From JANWHQ01 sp963775275 (GTDB taxonomy: Bacteria > Pseudomonadota > Alphaproteobacteria > Caulobacterales > Caulobacteraceae), in the NCBI GenBank assembly GCA_963775275.1, contig CAVZII010000005.1, positions 3,658,001 through 3,722,000 of the forward strand: DNA of 64,000 nucleotides, in the 5' to 3' direction. A program made the position numbers and the translations under genes. The notes under the pieces are model-generated. The model ran no database searches, was not told where the DNA came from, and worked only from the letters and a program-made list of their open reading frames with translations. Shown one piece after another: positions 49,961 to 57,399 of this stretch (position 1 is its first letter; the number at the start of each line of letters is the position of its first letter).

Positions 49961-50319
49961 CGCGCCTGCAAGGCTCTGCGATGGAGATCGAGCGTCTGTG
50001 CGCGCTGATGGGCGTCAGCCGGGCGAGCTATTATCGGCATTGGGAGGCGCACGAGCCCAAGGTCGTGGAGACCGAGCTTCGCGACCTGGTGCAGCGCCTG
50101 TCTCTGGCGCATCCCAACTGCGGCTATCGGCCGATCACCGAGTGGGTGCTGCGAGCCGGCTGGTGGGTCAACTCCAAGCGCATCCGCCGGATCCGGCGCG
50201 AGGACAACCTGTTGTGTCTGAAGCGCTCGCCGTTCCGGCCGGCGACCACGAACTCGCGTCATTCCTGGACAATCTGGCCGAACCTGGCCTGGCGGCTGGC
50301 GCTCACCGACATCAATGGG
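49957..50319 (+). pseudogene. IS3-type transposase OrfB, truncated
   Basis: IERLCALMGVSRASYYRHWE and LAHPNCGYRPITEWVLRAGW, then RPATTNSRHSW and IWPNLAWRLALTDIN, form the N-terminal HTH_21 part of an IS3 OrfB. The sequence breaks off at TDIN, just before the DDE integrase domain (family WVADITY), and runs in frame into an RHS fragment. No catalytic residues remain. Confidence 0.8.
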
Positions 50320-50575
50320 ATCAACCGGGACGCGGCGCTGGCGGCGCTGAACGGCAACCACGGCTATGATGCGCGCGGGAACCTGCTCACCGACGGGACG
50401 CGGAGCTTCACCTACGACCTGGAGAACCGGCTGACGAGCGTCTCCAGCGGCGGCTCCACCGTGCTGAGCCTGGCCTATGACCCGACCGGGCGCCTCCGGC
50501 AGACCACCGCCTCGGGGACCACCACCAACTTCCTCTACTCGGGCGACGACCTGGTGGAAGAGCTGAACGGATCGC
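50320..50575 (+). pseudogene. RHS/YD-repeat protein fragment
   Basis: In the frame continuing from OrfB: GYDARGNLLTDGTRSFTYDL, ENRLTSVSSGGSTVLSLAYD and PTGRLRQTTASGTTTNFLYS are two to three YD repeats of an RHS polymorphic-toxin shell. About 85 residues survive, with no N-terminal region, core or toxin tip. It is cut on the left by the IS3 remnant and on the right by a REP. Confidence 0.85.
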
Positions 50576-50601
50576 GAATTGCGGTGACAGTGCACTTAAT
50601 T
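50576..50601 (+). repeat. REP-like sequence upstream of RAYT 1
   Basis: GAATTGCGGTGACAGTGCACTTAATT. Its inverted counterpart AATTAAGTGCACTG...TGTCACCGTAATTC lies after RAYT 1, interrupted by the tandem IS110 copies. The pair therefore brackets the transposase gene as REPs do for RAYTs. Confidence 0.8.
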
Positions 50602-50634
50602 GACGGTCGCCTGCTTCGGCAGCAGGGTCCCCGG

Positions 50635-51355
50635 ATGGCCCGTCTGGCTCGCGCCGTCTTCCCGGGGATCGCCCATCACCCCGGCCTTCGCCGGGGCAGG
50701 CTCTACCCAGCGGGGGAACGGCCGGGCGCAGACCTTCTTCAGCGACGACGACTATCTGGCCTATGGCGAGCTGATGGCCGAGCAGGCCGAGCAGGCCGGC
50801 GTCGAAGTGTGGTCGTGGGTGCTGATGCCCAACCACGTGCATCTGATCCTGGTCCCATCGGAAGAGGATGGCCTCAGGCGCATGCTGGCGCCGCTGCACC
50901 GGCGCTATGCGGGCCGGGTGCATGCGCGGCTGAAACGGATGGGGCATTTCTGGCAGGGCCGGCTCGGCTGCGTGGCGATGGACGAGGCGCACCTGGGCGC
51001 TGCGCTGCGCTATGTGGCGCTGAACCCGGTGCGGGCGCGGCTTGGTTCGCCGGGCGGCGGCCTGGCCCTGGGGTCGAGCGTGCGCGCACTCCTGGGCCTG
51101 GTCGAGGGCGACGGCGTGACGGCCAAGGCGCCGGTGCTGGAGCGCTATCCCGACTTCGCCGCCCTGATCGAGGCGGGGGAGGACGAGGCCTTGTCCGAGC
51201 GCCTTCGCCGGGCCGAGACCGTCGGCCGGCCGCTGGGAAGCGATGCATTCGTGGAGCGGCTGGAGCGGGAAAGCGGCAGGGCGTTCAAGCCTGCCAGGCG
51301 CGGCAGAAAGCCGAAGCCGGCAGGGACGGAATTAAGTGCACTGTTGTCTAATTGA
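50635..51355 (+). pseudogene. RAYT 1: REP-associated tyrosine transposase, disrupted
   Basis: The N terminus MARLARAVFPGIAHH (ATG 50635) and the remainder (TQRGNGRAQTFFSDDDY on) lie in different frames, separated by a ~25-bp palindromic insertion (about 50680-50704, stem CCCCGGC/GCCGGGG). The Y1/HUH motif is VLMPNHVHLILV, then GHFWQGRLGC, ALRYVALNPVRARL and the basic C terminus ARRGRKPKPAG. RAYTs are IS200/IS605-related and are thought to mobilise REPs. The stop lies inside the following REP. Confidence 0.8.
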
Positions 51356-52683
51356 TTCTGAGTGCATTGTATTTGCTACGGATTTGCTGACCTTGGTCTA
51401 TGGTTGTCTTCGCGGTCATGGCTTGGCTGGGGAGCCTGGGGGCCATGCCGCATGATCGCGGTCAGGCGAGGATGGGGGCGGGACGTCCGGATGTCACCGG
51501 CGCGCTCTTTGGCTGCAACAGTGTAAGCGGGATCGTCCCTGTATGGCCTTCGGTCGTGGTCCGCCGGACGGTCAGGTCCAGCGGAACTCGGTTTGCGACT
51601 GCCACAGTCGGTGAAGCAGGACAGCGAGCTTGCGGGCGACGGCGACGCGGGCGCGCTTGGCTCCCTTGGCCTCGGCCAGGCGCTTGCCCCAGGTCTGCAG
51701 CGCGCACGGGCGCTTGACCCGGACGAGCAGGTTGTTGGCCGCCTCGTAGAGCGCCGAACGCAGCATTGGATCGCCGGCCTTGGAGATGCGGCCCTTGTAG
51801 TCGCGCTCACCCGACTGGTTGCGCCTGGGCGCCAGGCCGGCGAAGGCGCCGGCGTCCTGGCCCCTTGCGAACCGGTCGGGGTCCTCGATGCTGCTCTTGA
51901 AGCTGAGCGCGGTGATCGGCCCGACGCCGGGCACGCTCATCAGCCGCGTCGCGACCGGATCGGCCGCGGCGCAGGCCGCCAGCAGCCTCGACGAGCGCCG
52001 GACCTGGGCCTCGAGCGCCTCCAGGCTCTCGATCAACGGCTGCATGATCGGCTCGAGCTCGGGCTTCTGGGCGAACAGCACCGCCAGGCGCTCGCGCCGC
52101 TTGCCCGGCGTGGTGACCTTGCCCAGGCGCAGGCCGAACAGCTTCAAAAGGCCGCGAAGCTGGTTCGCCATCGCCCGGTGCGACCCGACCAGCTGCTCGC
52201 GGATCTTCAGCTGCGCCCGGTCGATGTGGGTCGCCGTCTGCTTGATCCGCACCTGTTTGAACCAGCCCGTGCGCGACATCTGCGCCAGCCCTTCGGCGTC
52301 GTGCGGATCGCTCTTGTTCACCCGCGCCGACAGCACCCCCTTGGCGTGCCGCGCGCAGACGCAGACCGCCGGCGACCCGCGCTCGACCAGGCCGTGATAG
52401 AGGAACGCCGACAACGGCCCTGTCTCCAGCACCACCCGCACCAGCCCGCCGGCGTGGCGCTCAAGCGTCCTGGCGATCGCTTCCGGGTCGCTCGCGCAGG
52501 CCCCGGTCCAGACGACCGCTCCCGCGCCGTCCACAACGCACACATGCGTCGTCTTGTCCGATACGTCCAACCCCGCGTACACTTCAGCCATGGCCCATTC
52601 TCCTTCGTGAAGCAGCTGCAACACTGACTTCGTATCCCAAGGAGGATGGGCCTACCTCAATTACGCGATGTCACCGTAATTCC
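51330..52683. mobile_element. IS110-family unit B1 (tandem copy 1)
   Basis: The 1354-bp unit begins AATTAAGTGCACTG and ends GATGTCACCGTAATTC. It is repeated immediately at 52684 with only a few substitutions. A 7-bp inverted pair, TAATTGA (51349-51355)/TCAATTA (52657-52663), is subterminal. The transposase is on the minus strand. About 240 bp of noncoding DNA lies on its 3' side (51330-51571). Confidence 0.9.
51572..52591 (-). CDS. IS110-family transposase, copy 1
   Basis: 339 residues from ATG 52591. The DEDD RuvC-like domain has YAGLDVSDKTTHVCVVDG, VVLETGPLSAFLYHG and NKSDPHDAEGLAQMSRTGW. The C-terminal Tnp20-type domain has MSVPGVGPITALSFKSSI, FAGLAPRRNQSGERDYKGRI and the catalytic Ser in GDPMLRSALYEAAN. 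IS110 recombinases use an element-encoded bridge RNA to choose target and donor. The frame is intact, so activity is possible. Confidence 0.92.
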   Translation of the reverse strand: MAEVYAGLDVSDKTTHVCVVDGAGAVVWTGACASDPEAIARTLERHAGGLVRVVLETGPLSAFLYHGLVERGSPAVCVCARHAKGVLSARVNKSDPHDAEGLAQMSRTGWFKQVRIKQTATHIDRAQLKIREQLVGSHRAMANQLRGLLKLFGLRLGKVTTPGKRRERLAVLFAQKPELEPIMQPLIESLEALEAQVRRSSRLLAACAAADPVATRLMSVPGVGPITALSFKSSIEDPDRFARGQDAGAFAGLAPRRNQSGERDYKGRISKAGDPMLRSALYEAANNLLVRVKRPCALQTWGKRLAEAKGAKRARVAVARKLAVLLHRLWQSQTEFRWT

Positions 52684-54036
52684 AATTAAGTGCACTGTTG
52701 TCTAATTGATTCTGAGTGCATTGTATTTGCTACGTATTTCCTGACCTTGGTCTATGGTTGTCTTCGCGGTCATGGCTTGGCTGGGGAGCCTGGGGGCCAT
52801 GCCGCATGATCGCGGTCAGGCGAGGATGGGGGCGGGACGTCCGGATGTCACCGGCGCGCTCTTTGGCTGCAACAGTGTAAGCGGGATCGTCCCTGTATGG
52901 CCTTCGGTCGTGGTCCGCCGGACGGTCAGGTCCAGCGGAACTCGGTTTGCGACTGCCACAGTCGGTGAAGCAGGACAGCGAGCTTGCGGGCGACGGCGAC
53001 GCGGGCGCGCTTGGCTCCCTTGGCCTCGGCCAGGCGCTTGCCCCAGGTCTGCAGCGCGCACGGGCGCTTGACCCGGACGAGCAGGTTGTTGGCCGCCTCG
53101 TAGAGCGCCGAACGCAGCATCGGATCGCCGGCCTTGGAGATGCGGCCCTTGTAGTCGCGCTCACCCGACTGGTTGCGCCTGGGCGCCAGGCCGGCGAAGG
53201 CGCCGGCGTCCTGGCCCCTTGCGAACCGGTCGGGGTCCTCGATGCTGCTCTTGAAGCTGAGCGCGGTGATCGGCCCGACGCCGGGCACGCTCATCAGCCG
53301 CGTCGCGACCGGATCGGCCGCGGCGCAGGCCGCCAGCAGCCTCGACGAGCGCCGGACCTGGGCCTCGAGCGCCTCCAGGCTCTCGACCAGCGGCTGCATG
53401 ATCGGCTCGAGCTCGGGCTTCTGGGCGAACAGCACCGCCAGGCGCTCGCGCCGCTTGCCCGGCGTGGTGACCTTGCCCAGGCGCAGGCCGAACAGCTTCA
53501 AAAGGCCGCGAAGCTGGTTCGCCATCGCCCGGTGCGACCCGACCAGCTGCTCGCGGATCTTCAGCTGCGCCCGGTCGATGTGGGTCGCCGTCTGCTTGAT
53601 CCGCACCTGTTTGAACCAGCCCGTGCGCGACATCTGCGCCAGCCCTTCGGCGTCGTGCGGATCGCTCTTGTTCACCCGCGCCGACAGCACCCCCTTGGCG
53701 TGCCGCGCGCAGACGCAGACCGCCGGCGACCCGCGCTCGACCAGGCCGTGATAGAGGAACGCCGACAACGGCCCTGTCTCCAGCACCACCCGCACCAGCC
53801 CGCCGGCGTGGCGCTCAAGCGTCCTGGCGATCGCTTCCGGGTCGCTCGCGCAGGCCCCGGTCCAGACGACCGCTCCCGCGCCGTCCACAACGCACACATG
53901 CGTCGTCTTGTCCGATACGTCCAACCCCGCGTACACTTCAGCCATGGCCCATTCTCCTTCGTGAAGCAGCTGCAACACTGACTTCGTATCCCAAGGAGGA
54001 TGGGCCTACCTCAATTACGCGATGTCACCGTAATTC
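52684..54036. mobile_element. IS110-family unit B2 (tandem copy 2)
   Basis: A direct repeat of 51330-52683, offset by exactly 1354 bp. Visible differences include TTTGCTACGTATTTCC instead of TTTGCTACGGATTTGC near the left end and a two-base change in the transposase. The junction between copies reads TCACCGTAATTCC AATTAAGTGCACTG, a REP-like sequence. The right flank repeats TGTCACCGTAATTC once more. Confidence 0.9.
52926..53945 (-). CDS. IS110-family transposase, copy 2
   Basis: 339 residues, identical to copy 1 except that an Ile is Val in the segment MQPLVESLEALEAQ. All DEDD and Ser motifs are present. The tandem arrangement puts the end of one unit directly before the next, a head-to-tail junction like that of circularised IS110 intermediates. 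Such a junction can create a strong promoter for the transposase. Confidence 0.92.
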   Translation of the reverse strand: MAEVYAGLDVSDKTTHVCVVDGAGAVVWTGACASDPEAIARTLERHAGGLVRVVLETGPLSAFLYHGLVERGSPAVCVCARHAKGVLSARVNKSDPHDAEGLAQMSRTGWFKQVRIKQTATHIDRAQLKIREQLVGSHRAMANQLRGLLKLFGLRLGKVTTPGKRRERLAVLFAQKPELEPIMQPLVESLEALEAQVRRSSRLLAACAAADPVATRLMSVPGVGPITALSFKSSIEDPDRFARGQDAGAFAGLAPRRNQSGERDYKGRISKAGDPMLRSALYEAANNLLVRVKRPCALQTWGKRLAEAKGAKRARVAVARKLAVLLHRLWQSQTEFRWT

Positions 54037-54117
54037 TGTCACCGTAATTCGGGGTAGAGTTCTGGAATTGATTCCAACACGCGATTGTCTTGTGCTACAC
54101 CAACGGAAGACTAATGA

Positions 54118-54399
54118 ATGTTTAGGCGCCGGGGTAACAAAATAATCTCCTCTGAAGGGTGGCAAATAGAGACGCTCGGAAGGGGAGGAATAAGGTACAA
54201 AGACAATAGAATTTCTGTGAGAATTGGCGCAGAGATGTTGCCTGAAGGAAGGGTTGCGTACGTGATATACCATTTTGATCTTAAATTCGATCTTTTTTCA
54301 AAGCAAAGATCCTTGAACGAAGATGAATTGCACATGGTCACAGATCGTATTCGTAGTGCGTTCAGGGCCGTTGGTTATGATGTCGAGGTGAGCGCCTAA
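54118..54399 (+). CDS. AT-richer orphan protein, immunity-like
   Basis: 93 residues, ATG 54118. Beta-rich first half (EGWQIETLGRGGIRYKDNRI, SVRIGAEMLPEGRVAYVIYH) and a C-terminal helix with LNEDELHMVTDRIRSAFRAV. The layout resembles small RHS-linked immunity proteins (Imm74-like, tentatively). Codon use and base composition are clearly foreign to the genome. It sits between IS110 copy B2 and a REP, without its toxin. Confidence 0.55.
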   Translation: MFRRRGNKIISSEGWQIETLGRGGIRYKDNRISVRIGAEMLPEGRVAYVIYHFDLKFDLFSKQRSLNEDELHMVTDRIRSAFRAVGYDVEVSA

Positions 54400-54474
54400 G
54401 AGCAGAAATACTATTAGGAATTACAGCATCAAAGTCACATTGGTACAGTGCGAAACTTCGAATAAGCTCTGGGG

Positions 54475-54508
54475 TTACAGTGACACTGTATGAAACTCGG
54501 TCTGTATA
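54475..54508 (+). repeat. REP-like sequence before RAYT 2
   Basis: TTACAGTGACACTGTATGAAACTCGGTCTGTATA-type motif, 28 bp before the ATG of RAYT 2. It is nearly the same as 56708-56740. The stretch 54400-54535 otherwise holds no gene. Confidence 0.8.
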
Positions 54509-54535
54509 GGGCGCGCTTCTGAGGAGGTCCCCGCC

Positions 54536-54772
54536 ATGGCCCGCCTGGCCCGCGTCGTCGTCCCGGACCTGCCTCACCACGTCACCCAGCGCGGCGCCCG
54601 CCGCGAGCCGGTGTTCTTCGGGGACGACGACTATCTGGCCTATCGCGAGCTGATGGCCGAGCAGGCCGGCGTCGAAGTGTGGTCGTGGGTGCTGATGCCC
54701 AACCACGTGCATCTGATCCTGGTCTCATCGGACGAGGATGGCCTCAGGCGCATGCTGGCGCCCTTGCCTTGA
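54536..54772 (+). pseudogene. RAYT 2: truncated Y1 transposase
   Basis: ATG 54536 with GAGGAGG upstream. The N-terminal 78 residues are normal: MARLARVVVPDLPHHVTQRG, FFGDDDYLAYRELMAEQ and HUH motif VLMPNHVHLILV. The frame stops after RRMLAPLP, where RAYT 1 continues with HRRYAGRVHARL. The catalytic Tyr region and C terminus are missing, so it is a remnant. Confidence 0.85.
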
Positions 54773-54958
54773 TTTCTCCTGCCCGCAGCGCGGGAGCCGT
54801 CACGACATGGGCATCGACATTGCGCCCATATCCGCCAAACTGCCGCTCCGAATGCTCCAGAAGGCCGGAAGCGCCGGCCATCCGGGGAATGTCGGTCCGA
54901 CAAAGGCGGCCGGGGAAACCGGCCGGACCCGACAAGAACAGCCTGCGGGAGGGGCGCC

Positions 54959-56218
54959 ATGAAGCATGCGGTGTGGTTGATACGTCTTGTGTTCGGGGGC
55001 TGGATGGTTCCAGCCGGCCTGAACCACTTCGTTCCCCTGTTCCCACAACCCCAGGGCTCCGGCCTCAGCGGCGAGGTCTTCCGCGCCCTGTTCGACAGCC
55101 ATCTGTTCGACCTGGTCAAGGGGGTGGAGCTGATCACCGGGATCTGCGTCCTGACCGGCTGGTACGTCCCGCTGGCCCTGGTGGTCTGCATGCCGGTCTC
55201 CTTCTGCGTCTTCTGGTGGGACAACCCGATCTCGGGGAACTGGCTCAACAAGGGAGGCCAGGCCGGCCAGGCGGTGCTGTTCTGCAATCTCGCCCTCTGC
55301 CTCGCCTACTGGAACAGCTACCGCGACATGTTCGCCCTGCGCGCCAAGCCGCGGAACTTCGTCGAACCCGAAGCGCCCGCCGCCGCTCAGCCGCAGGGCG
55401 CCACAGCCATGAAACGCCTCGTGCTTGTCGGCCAGCTGGTCTTCGGCGCCTGGATGCTGGCCAGCGGCGCCAACCATTTCTTCGTCAACCTCTGGCCCGA
55501 GCCCGCCGGCCACGAGCCGCTGGGCATCCAGCTGATGACCGGCCTGAAGGATGGCTGGATGCTCGATGTCGCCATGATCATCCAGCTGGTCGCCGGCGCC
55601 TTCATCCTCGCCGGCGTCTTCGTCCCGGTCGCCCTTTGCGTGGTGATGCCGGTTTCGGTCTGCGCCGCCTATTGGAGCGTGATCCTCGAGCGGGACCCGG
55701 CCGGGGCGGCCCTGGCGGCGGCCTGTGTCGGGCTCAACGGCCTGCTGATGCTGGCCTACCTCGACTATTACAAGGGCATGCTGCGGGAGCGCGGCTCCCT
55801 GACCTTCGGCGAAACCGAGGCTTCGAACTTCGTCTCCGTATTCGGCGATCTTGCGGGCCGCCTCTCGCGCAACGCCTTCATCGGCGGCCTGGCCGTCCTG
55901 CTGCTGACCGTGGCCTTCTACCTCCTGCTGGCGCAGGCCGGCCGGAACCGCGACTGGGTGTTGGTCGCGCTCCTGTTCCCCGGCTTCGTGCTGCACGCCC
56001 GGCGCCTGCACGACATGGGCAAGACCGCCTGGTTGCTCCTGGTTCCCGGCGCGCCCGTGGTCGCCTATGCCTGGCTGCACCTGTTCCTCCCCCAGAGCGA
56101 CCTCACCGCCCCCATGGGCTGGATCGCAGCGGTGGTCGTGGCGGCTTTCGCGGTCTGGGGCCTGGTCGGCAAGGGCCAGGCGGAAGTCAACAGGTTCGGA
56201 GCCCCGGCGCCGGCCTAG
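54959..56218 (+). CDS. DoxX-like/DoxX-like/DUF805 fusion membrane protein
   Basis: 419 residues from ATG 54959 (GGGAGGGG upstream). Two homologous DoxX-type four-helix units come first: LIRLVFGGWMVPAGLNHFVP (about 8-130), then LVGQLVFGAWMLASGANHFF (about 155-280), each with a conserved G-NHF. A DUF805 domain ends it (LAGRLSRNAFIGGLAVLLL, FVLHARRLHDMGKTAWLLL, terminal EVNRFGAPAPA). All parts are inner-membrane. It is GC-rich like core genes and flanked by RAYT remnants. Function unknown; no obvious partner. Confidence 0.85.
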   Translation: MKHAVWLIRLVFGGWMVPAGLNHFVPLFPQPQGSGLSGEVFRALFDSHLFDLVKGVELITGICVLTGWYVPLALVVCMPVSFCVFWWDNPISGNWLNKGGQAGQAVLFCNLALCLAYWNSYRDMFALRAKPRNFVEPEAPAAAQPQGATAMKRLVLVGQLVFGAWMLASGANHFFVNLWPEPAGHEPLGIQLMTGLKDGWMLDVAMIIQLVAGAFILAGVFVPVALCVVMPVSVCAAYWSVILERDPAGAALAAACVGLNGLLMLAYLDYYKGMLRERGSLTFGETEASNFVSVFGDLAGRLSRNAFIGGLAVLLLTVAFYLLLAQAGRNRDWVLVALLFPGFVLHARRLHDMGKTAWLLLVPGAPVVAYAWLHLFLPQSDLTAPMGWIAAVVVAAFAVWGLVGKGQAEVNRFGAPAPA

Positions 56219-56383
56219 AGCCGGCCTAGACTCGACATCGGGCGGAGATGGGGCCGTCAGCCCGAGTTGGCCGCTCGAGTTGAAGCATAGCGGGCCGTGC
56301 ATTCGGGGGTTCCAGAAGCCCAGTGGCAATAGGGCGACACGATACATGTTCCCTATACGTTCCAGCCCATGTATGATCGCGTC

Positions 56384-56900
56384 ATGTCCCGTCTCGCCCG
56401 GATCGTTGTCCCCGGCGTCCCGCACCATGTGACGCAGCGGGGCGACCGGCGCGAGCCGATCTTCTTCGAGGACGGCGATCAGGACCTGTACCGCGATCTG
56501 TTGGCCGAACAGCTCGACCGTCGCCGCGTCGAAGTCTGGGCCTACTGCCTGACGTCCAACCACGTGCATCTGGTGCTTGCCCCCTCGGCCGAGGCCGGCC
56601 TGGGCCTGGCCATCGGCGAGACGCATCGGCGATACACCAGCTTCATCAACGCGGGGCCGCTGGACCGGCCACATGTTCCAGGGCCGCTTCGCCTCGGTGG
56701 TGATGGGTTACGGCGGCACTGTATGAAACTCGGTCTATATGGGGCGCAGTTCAGCGATCCGGCGCTCGCGCACGACGGGCCGGCCGGTGGGCGCGGCGGC
56801 GTGGATCAAGGCGCTGGAGGCCAAGTCCGGCCGGACGATCGCCGCGGAACGGCGCGGGCCCAAGCCGCGCCCCAAGGCAGGGGACGAGCCTGGCGGCCCA
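56384..56900 (+). pseudogene. RAYT 3: internally deleted Y1 transposase
   Basis: ATG 56384: MSRLARIVVPGVPHHVTQRG, then HUH motif CLTSNHVHLVLAP and ETHRRYTSFINA. At about 56660 the frame slips (GHMFQGRFASVVM continues in another frame). The centre is replaced by a REP at 56708, and the C-terminal part RRSRTTGRPVGAAAWIKALE with basic end RRGPKPRPKAG follows in a third stretch. The domain with the catalytic Tyr is lost. Confidence 0.8.
56708..56740 (+). repeat. REP-like sequence inside RAYT 3
   Basis: TTACGGCGGCACTGTATGAAACTCGGTCTATAT-type motif, inverted relative to the copy at 56901-56921 (TTTCATACAGTGCCACCGTAA). The two bracket the C-terminal RAYT fragment. Confidence 0.85.
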
Positions 56901-56921
56901 TTTCATACAGTGCCACCGTAA
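56901..56921 (-). repeat. REP-like sequence, inverted copy
   Basis: TTTCATACAGTGCCACCGTAA, the reverse complement of the core at 56708 with one mismatch. It ends the RAYT 3 remnant and precedes the orphan membrane gene. Confidence 0.85.
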
Positions 56922-56957
56922 ACTGATGTTGTTATTGCACGTGCTGGGTGTTTCTGG

Positions 56958-57230
56958 ATGGAGATCGCCAGAATGGCAAGGTTGCTATTGATCGCTCGAT
57001 GGATGTCTGGAATAGTTGGGCTCGTTTGTATGTCGACTTGGTACTTTTTGGTCCTTTATCAGGCGACGAACCGACCGTTTGCTCCTGATCCGATACGGGG
57101 TTTCGTGGAGCCGCTAGTGCAACATGGTCATCCAGTCTACATAACTGTTCGCGAGCATTGGACGGACATAGGAATGTTTTCTGCAGGGATGGTGTTCGGT
57201 TTGGGCGCGATACTGCTTTACAGAAAGTAA
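56958..57230 (+). CDS. AT-richer orphan small membrane protein
   Basis: 90 residues from ATG 56958. The first helix is SGIVGLVCMSTWYFLVLYQA; a short exposed loop (FAPDPIRGFVEPLVQHGHPV) and a second helix (GMFSAGMVFGLGAILLY) follow, so both ends probably face the same side. Base composition is foreign. Small two-helix proteins of this layout are frequent as orphan immunity genes beside RHS loci. No toxin gene precedes it. Confidence 0.5.
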   Translation: MEIARMARLLLIARWMSGIVGLVCMSTWYFLVLYQATNRPFAPDPIRGFVEPLVQHGHPVYITVREHWTDIGMFSAGMVFGLGAILLYRK

Positions 57231-57294
57231 AAGGCAGAGAGCGATAACGTTGATTCTATATTGGAGTGAACCCCTGAAGTGAGTTTGGAGAGTC

Positions 57295-57310
57295 GGTGAC
57301 AGTTCTCTGC
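57295..57310 (+). repeat. GGTGACAGTTCTCTGC direct repeat
   Basis: A 16-bp sequence identical to 49525-49540, in the same orientation, near both sides of the island. It shares GGTGACAGT with the REP core. The rest of 57231-57399 shows no gene. Confidence 0.7.
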
Positions 57311-57399
57311 CTGGACTGCACGTAACAGAGATCGAGATCGAGGGGCGCAGTAGCTAGCAATATCTCGGGTGCTCGAATAGGTATCTCTCCCTGAGGTGA

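Noticed and set aside
49957..51351. 464-residue open frame as a single RHS-transposase fusion protein
   Set aside because: It joins an IS3 OrfB fragment, an RHS fragment, a REP and an out-of-frame RAYT stretch. The fusion is accidental read-through of debris.
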